Notes under the pieces: generated by a model
Databases searched by the model: none
What the model was told of the DNA's origin: nothing
The model's input: the letters and a program-made list of their open reading frames with translations, nothing else
Program-made: the position numbers and the translations under genes
Source of the DNA: Cymbidium sinense
Lineage: Eukaryota > Streptophyta > Magnoliopsida > Asparagales > Orchidaceae
Assembly (NCBI GenBank): GCA_021442155.1
Contig: CM038222.1
Span: 111,169,121 to 111,233,120 of the forward strand
Reading direction: 5' to 3'
DNA length: 64,000 nt
In this document: positions 1 to 18,158 of the stretch, piece by piece
Position numbering within the stretch: the stretch's first letter is position 1
Layout of the letters: the number at the start of each line of letters is the position of its first letter

Positions 1-873
1 TCCCGTAGTGACCATATGGCATTTTTAGTGTTGTGGTGTGAATATAATGGGTTTGATTGATACTCCTTCCTCCAAGGGTCATCACTTCATCCTGGTAACA
101 ACAAATTATTTTCCACATAAGTAAAATCAGTCTCATTGAGGGAAGTCAAAGCCCATCATATTCTCAAGTTCTTTATAACCATATCATGCATAGATTTAGC
201 CAATGGGTTATATTTGATAATGACATCACTTTTAAGAGTACAAATATTGACAATATTGCAAGGTGACATGGCATAGATTTGAGATACTCAACTATATACT
301 ACCCTCAAATGAATGGGCTAGCCAAGGCCTTCAACAAAACTCTCATCTAGATCAAAAATAAAATCTATATGATGAAAATAAATAGTGGCATCAGTAGTTA
401 GTGAGAGGTGTGTGTGCCTATCACACCATATATAGAACTCCAACATAATCCACACCTTTCTTCTTAATGTATGGGTCTAACGCTATTCTCACCTTAAAAT
501 TTTAGCTACCATTACTAAGGATTCCCATGAGTAGCAAAATCACAACCAAGAAAAATGCTAAGCTGTAGTTGGACAAACTTGAAGGTCTTGTAGTGTAAAA
601 TCTCTAAGCGTATTAAAACCTTGAGCTATATAAGGCACATATGGTTTAGGCTTAGAACAAGTTGGTATGCTAGTAAGCTTTTTGAGTTGGAGAGCTTATT
701 TTAATTCTTAGGAGACTAATTATATGACAAGATGCAAGTTTGAACCAATATGAGAAGGACCTTTCATCATAGAAAAGACCTATCAAGGTGGATCATATAA
801 ATTGATCAACCACAAGGGCGAACGCTCAATGTTTCCTATTAATGAGATTTATTTAAAGAAATATCATGCATGA
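1..873 (+). pseudogene. Ty3/gypsy pol 3' end (integrase core and C-terminal domain), relic
   Basis: This is the tail of a gypsy polyprotein that enters from the left edge. Integrase would insert the cDNA copy into host DNA. At 86-112 the frame reads FILVTTNYF, matching the strand around the first catalytic Asp of the core, where Asp is now Asn. At 309-347 it reads MNGLAKAFNKTLI, the segment around the catalytic Glu, which here appears as Lys. The C-terminal domain at about 750-870 reads EGPFIIEKTYQGGSYKL and ends INEIYLKKYHA before a TGA at 871-873. The frame is broken by several stops and shifts between 250 and 730, so it is dead. The closing motif is the same as the one at 54216-54299, and both are followed by family R. 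The lineage is probably Tat/Ogre-like, judged only from the wording of these motifs. Confidence 0.88.
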
Positions 874-1084
874 TTCTACTTGAAAGCAAATTTATATCAA
901 TAAATTATATTTATATATTAAAATTTATGTGTATATTGGATTAATCTAAATTATCGAAAATATATATGCACATTGATTATCTTACTCTTGTTAGACTTCC
1001 ATCCTCTAAAAACTATAGCAACCAAACCTAGAGTCATTTTCAGGAGTCCACTTTTTAGAGCTATTCATATAAGTGTGAGAGAAT

Positions 1085-1490
1085 TTGAGTGACATCCTTT
1101 TTTTATTAGCACAGTTAGGATAGTTGTAACAGAATCTGAGTGGCATCCTATTTTGATTAGCACAGCTAGGATAGCTATAAGAGAACCCAAGAGGTATCCT
1201 CTTCTAATAAGGATTAGGATGTTATAGGTTCTAGAAGAGTCCTCAAAGACACCTTTTCTATTTACTATTTTTGGGTTGAGAGAATGCCCTTGATGGTACC
1301 CTTCCTGCATATCATCCTTGGGTCTAGAGAACATCTCTTGTGGCACTATTCCTATCTATTCTCTAGTGCTATTAAGATAGGCATGAGAGCACCTAAGTGG
1401 CATCCTATTTCAATTAGCATAGCTAGGATAGGTGTAAGAGAACATAAGATGCATCCTCTCCTAATAAGGATTAGGGCATCATAGGCTATG
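1085..1490 (+). repeat. Degenerate tandem repeat, unit about 52 bp
   Basis: Units containing GTGGCATCCTATTTTGATTA followed by an AGCTAGGATAG-like word start near 1088, 1137 and 1393. They alternate with a variant carrying ATCCTCTTCTAATAAGGATT near 1197 and 1455. The block lies just behind the gypsy pol end. It accounts for the small ORFs called on both strands here. Short (TA)n runs follow at about 1516-1532. Confidence 0.7.
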
Positions 1491-1559
1491 AAATTATCCC
1501 TTGTGGCACTCTTCATATATATATATATATCTATCTATATATGTGTGTGTGTTTAGGGA

Positions 1560-3760
1560 TTAAGATTAAACCCTTTAACATCTCCTTTCCCTAGGATACT
1601 TCAAGTTGGGACAAAGTTTAAATAGTCCTCTCTTTGTCATCACACTAGGTCGGGTAGCATCATTCTGCTAATAATGCGCTACCCCGGTGACCAATTCTGC
1701 TTGAGAAGATGTAAGTCTTTGATGTGTTTTGCCTAGATTGAACTCTACAAAATTATGGTCACTCTTAGGTTGAGTGATAATCATTTTGCTAACAGTAGGT
1801 CACTACAACAAGCAACACCACTTAAGAAGATGTGAGACCTTGAATGCTTTCTTTCTGAGTAGTCCATCGTGAGCCAATAGGCTTATCCATATATATCCAA
1901 GAATTAGAATAAAGCCTCGATGGCCCCTATTACCTTTGAGCATCATATTTAGATAAATCCATCATGGCCTCACTTTGGTATGACCCTAGCTACTACCGAA
2001 TTAGACAATTCCCCTTTTCTAGTAGCCCACCCCTATGGTTGGACAACACTGTTCTACATATGCATGACATATCACTTTGGGTCGATAATTCTAAGCCAAG
2101 CCAAACACCCTTGTGGATCCTCCTTACTACAACCCATCGTGGTCTGTATATATATATATATATATTCAAGGTTTGGATTACATCCTCATTGCCCTTTTCT
2201 TAAGTGACTATTAGATAAGGATAGTTCTTGTCCAGATAGTTGTCCCTTATGTTGGGTAGTCACATTTTAAAGGTAAGCAACCTATCTTTTTGGGTTAGTA
2301 ATTCTAAAGAAAGCCAAGTCCTTCATGCATCTCCCTTAGTACGGCCTATCACAAGCCAACATAGTCCATATAATATATTGAAGATCAAGGGTGATGCCCT
2401 CACAACACTTAAGAATAGCCTAGGCTTCTTCAGGATGAGCTTATTCTCTTATCATCCCTCTCTTAGTAGTCACCCTGAGTCAGGCTTGACTTACTATGTG
2501 GTTGGTAGGTCACCCTAGTGATTGAAAATATATGTGAATCCCTAATGCTTTTTTCTAGTTTAATCACGTTGGATAGATTTTACCAAGCAGCCATTAAACT
2601 ATCCCTTTGAGTTTGTAATCCTACGGTAGGACAAGGCCCCATGGCTCCTCTTTAGCGTGGCTCATCACAAATTAATAGGGTCCACATATGATTAGGGTTG
2701 GGATAATGCCCTTACAAACCCTTTCTTGAGTGACTATTTTAGGTTTAGATAAAACCCCCATGGCACCCTTTCCCTACAAGCATCTTATTTGGATAAAGTC
2801 ATCATGGCCCCACTTAGGTATGACCTAGGACACTAACCTAATTAGATTGTCTCCCTTTTCTAGTATCCTACCCTCATGATTGAGTAGCATCATTCTATGG
2901 ATGCATGGCATATCCCTTTGGGTCGGTAATATTAAATGAGGCCAAGTTCCCATATTGCTTCTCCTTAGTGCAACTTATCACAAACTGATAGGGTTCATAT
3001 ATATATATATATATCCCCCTTTTGATAGATACAACATCATTCTGAAGGTGTGTGACCTATCCCTTTGGGTTAGTAATTCTAAGGTAGGCCAAGTCCCTTA
3101 TGGCTCCTCTTTAGTGTGGCCCATGATAAGCCAATAAGGTTTATATATATATTAGAGGGATTAAGAGTGATCCCCTTGTGACCCTTTCCCTCAAGATACA
3201 TTATTTGGGCAGTGTTAGAAAAAACTCTTTTGGAAAAACTTTAAGCTACTTCAAAATGATAATATGCCTTCGTAGCCCCCCACTCAGTAGTCACCCTAGG
3301 TTAAGCTTGATTTATTACATGGTTAGTAGGTTGCCCTAGTGGTTTATTCCACTTAGAAAGATGTGAGTTCCTAATGCTTTCTTCCTAGATTGACCATCAC
3401 AGATCAATGGGCAATTCTTATGTTAGATTGATTCTATCAAGCGAAAAGTATCCATTGAAGTCAAAGATCCTAAAGTAGTCCATGACCCCTATGGAAGCTC
3501 CTTAGAGCTGCTCATCACAAACCAAAAAGGTCTACATACATTTAAGTTTGGGATAATGTCATCATTACCCATTGCACGAGTGACTACTTTAGGTTTGGAT
3601 AACTTCCCAAGTGGTCCCTCAACTAGTAGTCATCTCATAGGTTGGATAGTGTCATGCTGTACATAAATGGCCTATTATTTTGGGTTAATAAACCTGAGGG
3701 AGGTCCATACCCTCATGGTCCCACCTTAGTTCAGCCTATCAAAAACTGATAGGGTCCACT
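1560..3760 (+). repeat. Array of a dispersed ~110 bp motif in the R tail
   Basis: A motif built around CCCTTTGGGTCGGTAATTCT, then AGGCCAAG, a GGCTCCTCTTTAGTGTGGCC box and CATCACAAACCAATAGGGTC, recurs at about 2050-2145, 2260-2370, 2600-2690, 2895-2998, 3035-3140, 3435-3530 and 3650-3755. It occurs again in copy 2 at about 55300-55390 and 55720-55820. A larger block near 1938-2145 is repeated near 2790-2998, about 850 bp later. (TA)n runs lie at 2150-2167 and 2999-3014. No gene is seen. Confidence 0.7.
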
Positions 3761-3852
3761 CTCCAAATAACTCATGGAAATTCTAGTCTTTAAATCCCTA
3801 TTGTCCCCATATATCCTCATGTATCCTCAATACAAGCAATTAACCTTGGGAA

Positions 3853-4003
3853 CCTCTCCATAGTGTCATTGGAACAACTTTTTCCAAATCAATCCTTAGT
3901 AAGCCTCTCCCTAGTGCCCTTAGCATAACCCTATCAAATAAATCCTTAGGGAGCCTCTCCTTAGTTCCCTTGGCACAACCAACCTCATGTTGATCCCCAA
4001 AGA
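3853..4003 (+). repeat. Tandem repeat, 3 units of 50-51 bp
   Basis: Units start at 3853, 3904 and 3954 with CCTCTCC, then a TAGTGCCCTTAGCATAACC-like stretch and an AATCCTTAGG box. R copy 2 has a different tandem repeat at the equivalent place (55959-56160). Confidence 0.75.
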
Positions 4004-6789
4004 ATATGCTCTAACCTCTTCTTAAATAAACCCATCAAGATGGGAAACTTTCCTTCTCTACCAAATCCAATCTTCAACAAACCCAAATCATATACCTCTA
4101 AGCCTATGGCTTAATTGAAATATCATGAACACATGTTTAAGATAGATCAGTCTACAACCTCCATTGCATTTACCTATACTCTGCGCATACTATAAGAACT
4201 TTTACTTATTGCACTTAGGATCTACTTGACTAGTTCAGTCAATGCCAATACATGCAGTGCACTCTATTTATTACACCACACATATTAGGGGTCCTTTTAT
4301 CGACCTCATTTTCAGTGAGGCTGACAACCACTCTCGTAGTCTTAGGATCTTAATCTTGGTGCTAATGTTTCTACACTTAGGGCTATGACACTCCATGGGG
4401 TTAGAAAGATACCAAGCCCAAACTTAGAAGACTTACAAAGCCCAATACAAGGACCAAACACCACTAGTACATAGTGGACCCCACTTGGCCCAAAATCATA
4501 AAAATCTTAACACATCAAATCCATTCAATCATAAAGTCATAAGTGACTTCAAAAGAATCTAACCAAACACAAGCTAGACACAAGTTGTTAAATGACCAAA
4601 TTGGTGCACTTGACCTAATTAGGCCTAGTTGTCCCATTCAAAGAATCTAGACCCAAACCTTGATTAAATTCATTTTGATTATGGTCAATCAATCCAATGA
4701 CATGCCAAGCACTAGTGATATCCAAATCACATCCATTTGAGGTCCAATTTGACCATTTGGTCTAATTAACTCATGTTGACCCATTTGGTCCAAAAGGGGC
4801 TAAACTCCAATTGATCCAATCCACTTGGAACTAACCTTACCCAAATCATATCTGAACCTATCAATTGACTCACTTGACTCATTTGACCCAATTTGGCCTA
4901 AGATGGTCACATTGAACCAAACCTTGATTCGATTTAAATTAAGTTGAACTAATCATTGCAATCACTCTAAAAATGATTATTAATTATGGCTTGACACCTA
5001 GGTGAGCCTAATTGAGCCAATTGGCCACTTTGACCTAAACTAACTTAACCTAATTTCACTTAAAGGATCAAATTGCACCAAAATTCAATCCAGTTCAATT
5101 TGAACTAAACTATCACTTATAATTGATCCAATATTGATCCTTGAACACTTCCTAATAATCATCTAGACCCAATTTATCAATGTCACCAAATTAACACAAC
5201 CTCATCCAATTTGACCTAATATAACAAATTATGCTAAAATCAAATTAAATCTAAATTAAACCAAACTACCATCTACAATTAATCTTAAAATAATAATTGA
5301 ACATACTCAACTCCCAACTGCAACAAATTTAACCAATTTGGCTAAAGAGACTAACCTAACCCATTTGACTCAATTAAACTCATGTGAGCCAAATTGAAGT
5401 CCACTTTGAATTTGATCAAATGAATTGCTTTCAAGACAGTTCTAATCATCATTTAAACATAATATAATAGCTCCTTAGGCCCAATTTGGTCAATTGGTGA
5501 ACTTAGCCTAATTGAACTAATATTTATCTAAATAGGTCACAATGAACCAAACCTAGCCAAACCAAGTCCAAACACATACAAAATTAGCATGACTCTTTCT
5601 TAGGTGCCCTTGGACTTGCCCAGGTGGACACAAGCTAAAGTGAACATAGTTCAAACCAAACCAAACCAAGTGAACCAAGCTACCCATATATGACAAAAAT
5701 CCAAGAAAAGGAAAGTCCAACCCCTTTGGCTAAGGCTTTTTAGCACTCCTTGAGCTCTATCTGACTGACATAAGCTACCCCAAGGCTGATTTGCTTAGGC
5801 CTTGACCATGGTAATCCATGGCCATAAGGTGAAAAACCTTGGTTCAACCATCAAGGCTTATCCACTTCACCACTAGCCACCAAACATCTCCAACCTCTAG
5901 AGGAGGGCCAAGTCATCTATCCCATGCCATCTTGGTCACCCCCTCTGCCAGGCTAACTACCATGCCTAAACTAAGCCAAATGGGTGGTTTATATGGGGTA
6001 AAATACATACACCTCCCAAGCCATCCAAAATCAATAGACACCATCATAAGTGTATTATAGATAGTCCCAAGGTGATCTTAGAGCTCCTTGTGTTCATCGT
6101 TGTTGATGAGACCAAACTCCCTCAAACTTGAACATCTCTAGATATCCAACTCCACCAAACCTCACCTCCACTTTATTTAACTCTTTCCACACCTTTTTAA
6201 CACTCCAGCTAACTGAAATTAATCAAGAAAAACTCAATTTGATCATTATAGCATCGAGTTAGAATGAACTCCAACAAATTCATAGCATCTTTTGATCTCC
6301 ACATCAACCTGTGAGGAGATAGGTAGGAACTTTACCAGCAGGACTTTACCTTTTCAAGGTGAAGCTACCTCACATGTCAAACCACCGATCTTGAGCTCTA
6401 GTGAGGTATTCCCTCTCAAAAATAATAGAAATCCATAGGATTCTTGGTCTTTCTTGAAGTAAATTTGAGTTTTTTCCTAATCAAGATGTAGAAATTGATA
6501 GATCTTCATCCCTTGATTATTTTTGAATAATTATATAGTTTACGTTAAGCTTTGATAGCCTAAATCAAGCAATAAAAGGGGGATAGTCTCCACCTCTCGC
6601 TGAAGGATGGGGATGAATCATTTGCTATCCATTCCACATGATTCAGATGAGCGATTATGATTAAATGTATTATATTTATTTAATTTAATCTTTTCATATC
6701 ATAGGATTAATATCCACCATTCAATATTTTATCAAACGACATTGATTAAACAATGCCCACTGTCAGTTGAGTTAGCTGCCTTGTGAGAC

Positions 6790-7553
6790 ATTTTGATGCA
6801 GCACATCAAAGAAGGAATGGACCTATTTCAATGTCTCAAATCAAAGCTTGAACTCAAGGGGATTTTTTTAATAGAATTTATTTATGGATGAATATTTTAT
6901 GTGTTGTATCATGTAGTAATGGTTGTATTTAACCATGTGCAATTGTTGTTTTAGAGTTGTTGTTAAAAACATGTAAGATCATGTGTTCAATTTTAGTTGT
7001 GTGGGTCTAGACCTTTCGGGGGTCTCGATGCTACACTTTGTAGGTTTTGTTGTTTGGGAACTAAGAAGCTGGCACGTTGGCATTGGGATATGACACCATA
7101 ATGTTGGACTATGGCACTACGATTCTAGTTTGCGTTGCCTCAGAGCTGTGAAATGACTGTTCCAACTTCCTTGTAGTTTTTTTTTTTGGTAGTTTTCTCT
7201 CTATGGAACACATCCTTTAGAGTATTCTACTCATTTAAACACCTATTCTAACCTAATGTAGACTTTTGACTTTGAGTGTGGCATCTAGAGTGAAAACTAT
7301 TTAGTTGGAGCTTGGTGGCTGACCATCCAACATATTTATTGATCTCTCACTACCGTTCTAATAGGGTGAGTAGAACTTTAGACTTCTTCCACATTATTGA
7401 GTGAAAGACCTTCTTTTCTCTTCCACTTTGGTGAATAGAAGAACAGTAGAGCATCTCTTTCTCTACATCAGCTGCAACATCCTACTTTCATAATCATCAT
7501 GCGTCAGCAATTTTGGTATCAAAGTGATCCTCATCATGTTTTCAATAATGAAT
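6790..7553 (+). mobile_element. LTR-like insertion in R copy 1, with copia-type primer site
   Basis: About 760 bp is present in R copy 1 but missing from the equivalent point of copy 2 (near 58800) and of the inverted copy (near 16800). Near its right end, at 7507-7530, a CA is followed by three bases and TGGTATCAAAGTGA. That resembles the initiator-Met tRNA primer-binding site of Ty1/copia elements, usually TGGTATCAGAGC. I read it as one copia LTR plus a few tens of bases of internal sequence. The left boundary, a TG near 6795, is approximate and no clear target duplication was found. Confidence 0.5.
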
Positions 7554-10500
7554 TATGCGATGGCAAATGTAAAGTACTGCCACATCAATGTTGACACAGT
7601 GCCTACAATATAATTAAGTTAATTAAGGTTAAAACTTAATTAAATTATCCAAAATTTTAAAAAATCATAAAAGAATTATAAAAAATCTAAAAAAATGTAA
7701 ATAAATCTTCCCTCAAAAGTATAGATAGAGAGAAATTTAAGAAAAATAAAATACCCATTTCTTTCCCAATGGATTATGAGTAATCAAAGTTTAAATTAAA
7801 AGAATATTATTGAAATTAGACCCTTATTACATTTCTAATTAATATGAAACTTTTGGGGAACATTCTTGATGATGTTCCCCACTGCCCATAATTATTTTAG
7901 GATAATTTGATTGTTTAATTAAAAGATATAATTTTCTTCAAACTTAATCATTAATTAGCTTAATTAATTAAAATTTTTAAATCATTAAAATATTTAAATG
8001 GTTCTTTAATGTTCAACCATAAATAATTGACATCAAATAGCCCTTACAAAATTCTATAGTTAAAATTAATTTGAATCATTGTGTTTTAAGGCATTTAATT
8101 AATTGACCTAGAATTAAGAAAAATTCATAAGAAATTATTTATGATCGAAAAATAATAAATGAACTATCCATAGGATCATTTAGATAATACTTAAGGAATG
8201 AAATAAAAATTCTTAATTGATTTTAGGTATTTTGAGTGTAATACCTAATTATCAAAATCCTAATTAGTGTAATTAATCACTTTATGTAAGCCCAAATGAG
8301 TAGTAATTTTGTTATTTATTTTTTCTATCCTCATACATGTTTAGGAAAATTTTTATAATTTTTGGGCTTACTTTTATTGGATATTTACATTTTTAGGGAA
8401 TAATTCATCTAATGATAATATTTAGTAATTAATAAATTAAGAAATTCATAAAAAATTAGAAAACCTAGTTTAAAATTCTTTAAATAATAGAGAATAACAT
8501 TATACAAATCAAACTCAAGCTAAAACTGATTTAACTTAATTAATTTACCATAAATCTAGCTTAATTAATTTGTAATCATATACATTAATTAAAACATGCA
8601 TTAAACATGAATTGAATGTTGAATTTGTTTGCTTATTGGAAGTGACTTCCCCTTGCTTAAAAAATTTAGGTTATTATGTATCAATGCAAGAATGTAGTTA
8701 AAAACCTTAATTATGTTAGAGCTCCTAATTTTAATCTTTGATTTTGAAATCACAAAAATAATAATAATAATACGCATCATCCTTCATGTAGGTCGTCACT
8801 CATGCTATATTCATATAGAATCATATGCTTGGAACAAATCTGAGGTAATGGTTATTAAGTTAGCCCAAAGGATGTTTTGTAATCTCATCCCTCTAGTTTA
8901 ACAAAGCCACACACCTTTGATTAATGCACAATTCATTTGAGGTGTATGTCCATTCAAGAAGCATAGATTCATAACAAAAGTATTCATAAATCTAAAGTAT
9001 ACATGTTATACACTAAAAGTGCATAGCTATTAAGTTAGCATAAAAGAAGTTTTATAGCCTTATCCCCATGGTTTAACAAAGCCACATACCTATGATTGGT
9101 GCATAACTTATTTGAGATGCATGTTCATAAGCATAAAGTATGTGCATGACTAATAAGTTAGCCCAAAGGAGGTAATATAATCTCATCACCTAGTTTAACA
9201 AAGCCACATAAATATGCATTGCAAATCACTAAATGGCTAGAACCTTATGTATGTATACCATTCACTAATAACTGAATGTAACTTTAAATTATAACAAAAA
9301 TATGTTCACCTTCACTCAAGGTATGAAAATGCATACCCATCATGTTCGTTAATTAAAGAATGAATTGCAATGGGAAGTTAATATACCAAAATACATTCCT
9401 TATGTCTAATTACCCCTTCAGGAGGTACACATTAAGTCAAAGTAATATTCATCTTAAGAGTTTTACTGCTCTAGGATAGGGCGTGATCATAGTGATTACC
9501 ATTACAATGCAAACCACTAAATTCCTCACTCTTTATAACATATTATTACAATTTAAACACTAAAAAATATTTTAATTTGAAATATGCACTAAATTATTAA
9601 TTTCATAGGTTCAAAACACCTAATAGTGATAAACTAAATAATGCTTTTAACTCATAACTCAAATATTGAAGCCTAGCTTCGACTTACTACACTAATCTTT
9701 GCACACACATTAGATTGATAGCCCACCAATCTTGAACTTATGTCAAATTGGTGTTTTGTTGTAATGTATTGAGTTTTCTTATATTATGGTGTAATGTTTT
9801 GGACTAGATGATAGAATTATTTGTGCACTAGTTTATATGGTAGGGAATTATTTACTAGACTAATGAAGTTTTCTATCAGGGTTATGCTTAATTAAAAGGG
9901 TCACTATAATAATAAAAATAAATTAAATTCTCTTGCTTACAGGTGCTAGTTGCACCTTTAGCATTTCTCATGAAGATAGGTGGTCTTGGCACCCATGAGT
10001 GCTTAGTCCATTTATGTGATATATAACTGCATGGTGTGTATGTGTGTCATAGCTAATTGCTATTTCATAAGTTTAATTAAGATTTGATTTTTTAAAATTT
10101 CAGATGTATTTTTTATAATAGAATAGGATTAGAGCCATAGAGTTTAGGATGTGCAGAAGATGTAATGGTTTGATGAGGGAGTCCTTGTGATGTCTAGAGG
10201 ATCTAAGGTTTGGAATATAAAGTGAAAATGAAGACACCCATGGCTTGTTTCATTTTTATTTATGTAATTGTAATCTAAGTTGTATAAGTGTTGAGCTTAG
10301 CTACACTTTTTTTTTCTCGGAGTATATAGTGAGATGAGGCCACATCATCCATTCATTATTCTTCTAATTTGATTAAACATTTGGTGTGTTTACTTTGATT
10401 GTGCATTTTAAATTGAATGTTTTTTTCCTAGGTTTGATAAAGTGTGATGATTGTTATATGGCCTAGATTTCATTAGGCTCTTTAAGACATTATATTTTCT

Positions 10501-12949
10501 AATGAATTAAAAATAAATAACTTTAACCTTAAAAGCACTACAACTCATAACATCACTATAAATCCATATAAATTAGTCAGTAAAATTGATTTAGATGTCA
10601 TTGGTATATGATGAATGTGGATAACATCATCTATGCATCTTGATTTCTTCTCTTGAACATACATGATCTTTACTCATTGGATGACAAAGGGAGTGCAATA
10701 TTGTTGACAACAACTCCTTGAGTGAAGAACACCCCTTCTGTGGTGGATTGGCTGAGTATATTTTATCATACATGTAGGCATATCTGTCTACCCAAGCATG
10801 CATCAAAATGATGAGTCAAAAAATAAAGAAAGCCTATAAATTTTAATTTAATTAGTATAGGACATACTTTCATGCCAACCATGATCTAGTTTCTTAGGGA
10901 GTGAGTTTAGGATCTTAGACTTTTTCTTAATAAATAACAACCTAACTATCTTACATTCTTATGACTTAGCCACATGGTTATAACTTGTAGGAGGTGGTAG
11001 TTGGTAGCTACTATAAGTGGTTGTAAGTTTAGAAGAGTTGGGATAAGTTCACTCTCTCTAATGGAAGAAAATAACATATCAAAATTTTTCTTGAGTAGAA
11101 TTAGATCGAGCTCTCAGCTAATGTTAGAGCACTTTAGACATTGGTTCAGAGGTAGCTTGTGTCTCTTTTGGTATGAGAGCAAATCCTCATATCTTAGGCA
11201 TTTTTCATAATCTAGTATAATTGAAATATAAGTCCTAACTTTCTAATGAAAAGTTAACTTAAAAAATCATATATCTTTACTTCAAAAATATAGAGCTTCA
11301 CCATTAGATAGATTGAAGTGATCACTAGGCTTCCTAGTATCATGAGAGCTTCCTACTTATCTTTCTTTGGACTTTATTAAGAACTCTTCATGTTTGAGCT
11401 CTCCCACTTAATTTCTAGCAATCACCATTCCTTTGATATCAAACTTAGGAATTCATGGAGATGTTAGCCAATTATTTTAATCGAGAGTTTTCTTAAGAGA
11501 TTCACATCCCATAGGATGTAATTAACTATGAGGGATTGTCCCTATAAGGAACTTAAAGCCTAGCCTAAAATAAACCCTATTTTCATTCATCCATGTAAAG
11601 TAGTGGAAAAATGTCTTTGGTACATGCATATCCATCAGCCTGAGTTCTAATTATATGATTGAATCCATCATAAGGTCATATTTCTACCTTTCAAGGTAGT
11701 ATATCATTTATGGATGTCATACTTGATCATTTCAATAAGTACCCTTTAAGATTTATAAGGTGTCCTCCCATCACAATTTTAAACACCATATTAACTTACC
11801 TAGAATCACTTATATAGCAAGACTCACCTAATGAATCACCACCTTATTGGTACTGAATGGGGTGGGCACAATCAACATGGCTCAACTAATTGAATACTTA
11901 ATGACCAAAGTTTGGAATATCAACTATCCTGAGGTGGGCTACTGTGAACTTCACAATATTATTTTTGTATCTCTTCACTATAAAGATATGTCAAAATGGA
12001 GTCATACTCCACATCTGCACTTCTATCCTAAAATATAAGATGAATGACATATTGCTCACTATTAAGTTCAATAAGATATAGGGAAGCACTAATTAATAAA
12101 AATTCAACATCTCTCTTATGTTAATGCATAAGAGGAAGTGAAGGAAGCACTAAAAGTGGTCTAATGGGACATAGAGCTCATCATCCTTTATATTATTCAG
12201 TCATTCATTAATTTTAGCCACTTACACCAAGTACTTGGGGTTGCTAGAGTAGTACCCATGATGTTGAAAGTCTTTATCTTAAGAGTAAGAGTGGATGACT
12301 TGTTCAATATGCACATCAAGAAATTGATGGATAGTTTCTTTAGAAATGTCATGACCATAGAGAAAGAAAAAACTCACAAAGAAGGGAAAAGGATGACCTA
12401 CACTAGTAAAGTTGCTAGAGTTGAGGCAGTATCTTCAATAGCCTTAACCTTTAAAGAGAGGGCCAAAGTAGAGCCGATGGCTATCCTAGCTATCTTTGAG
12501 GAAGGATCTAGCTCCCATAGGGTTTCTTTCATTAAGACATAATGGAGAAATAAAAATAAAAAATTTAAGAAGCAATATGAGAAAAAAATTTAGGAGCTAC
12601 AGACTTCCTCTGAGATTGGCAAGAATGGTTCCCTTTGAGAGACCTCTCCACTCCTTAAGGGTAGTATGTTTCACCCACTCAGTAAAATTAAAGGAGAGGA
12701 AGACATTGACCATATAGTAACATCACCACCATACCTCTTTGAGTATGAGATACTAGCTAGGGAGAAGATAAGACCCTATACTAGCATGACATTAGTTTTC
12801 AAGAGGGTTAGGAGAGTTCATGGATTATTTTAGTCTATCGTAGTCTCATATTTAAAGTCATTGATTCCTTGTAGTGTGTAGAGCCAAATTAGAAAGGAAA
12901 GGGCTTTAGAGGCCAAGATAGTAATTCAGGAAGATAAGATAGATAGAGG

Positions 12950-18158
<5,209 letters not shown>

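Larger units (their letters stand above)
900..11835 (+). repeat. Family R copy 1: long non-coding gypsy 3' region
   Basis: This is a stretch of about 10.9 kb without a credible gene that recurs at 54380-63300 in the same order and at 12950-18158 in reverse. Matching landmarks include 4250-4310 with 56290-56350, the CTCTAGTGAGGT site near 6400 with 58440, 9850-9990 with 61330-61470, 10720-10930 with 62200-62410, and 11690-11785 with 63150-63235. It directly follows a gypsy pol end, so it is read as 3' UTR plus LTR of that element. The part at 4.4-5.7 kb is rich in short words of the type CCAATTTGG and TTGACC. The part at 7.6-9.7 kb is very AT-rich. LTR ends could not be fixed. The short ORFs inside it match nothing I know. 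Confidence 0.75.

Noticed and set aside
12258..12717. The loop relic considered as a gypsy or copia gag
   Set aside because: No zinc knuckle or gag core wording was found; left as unrecognised.
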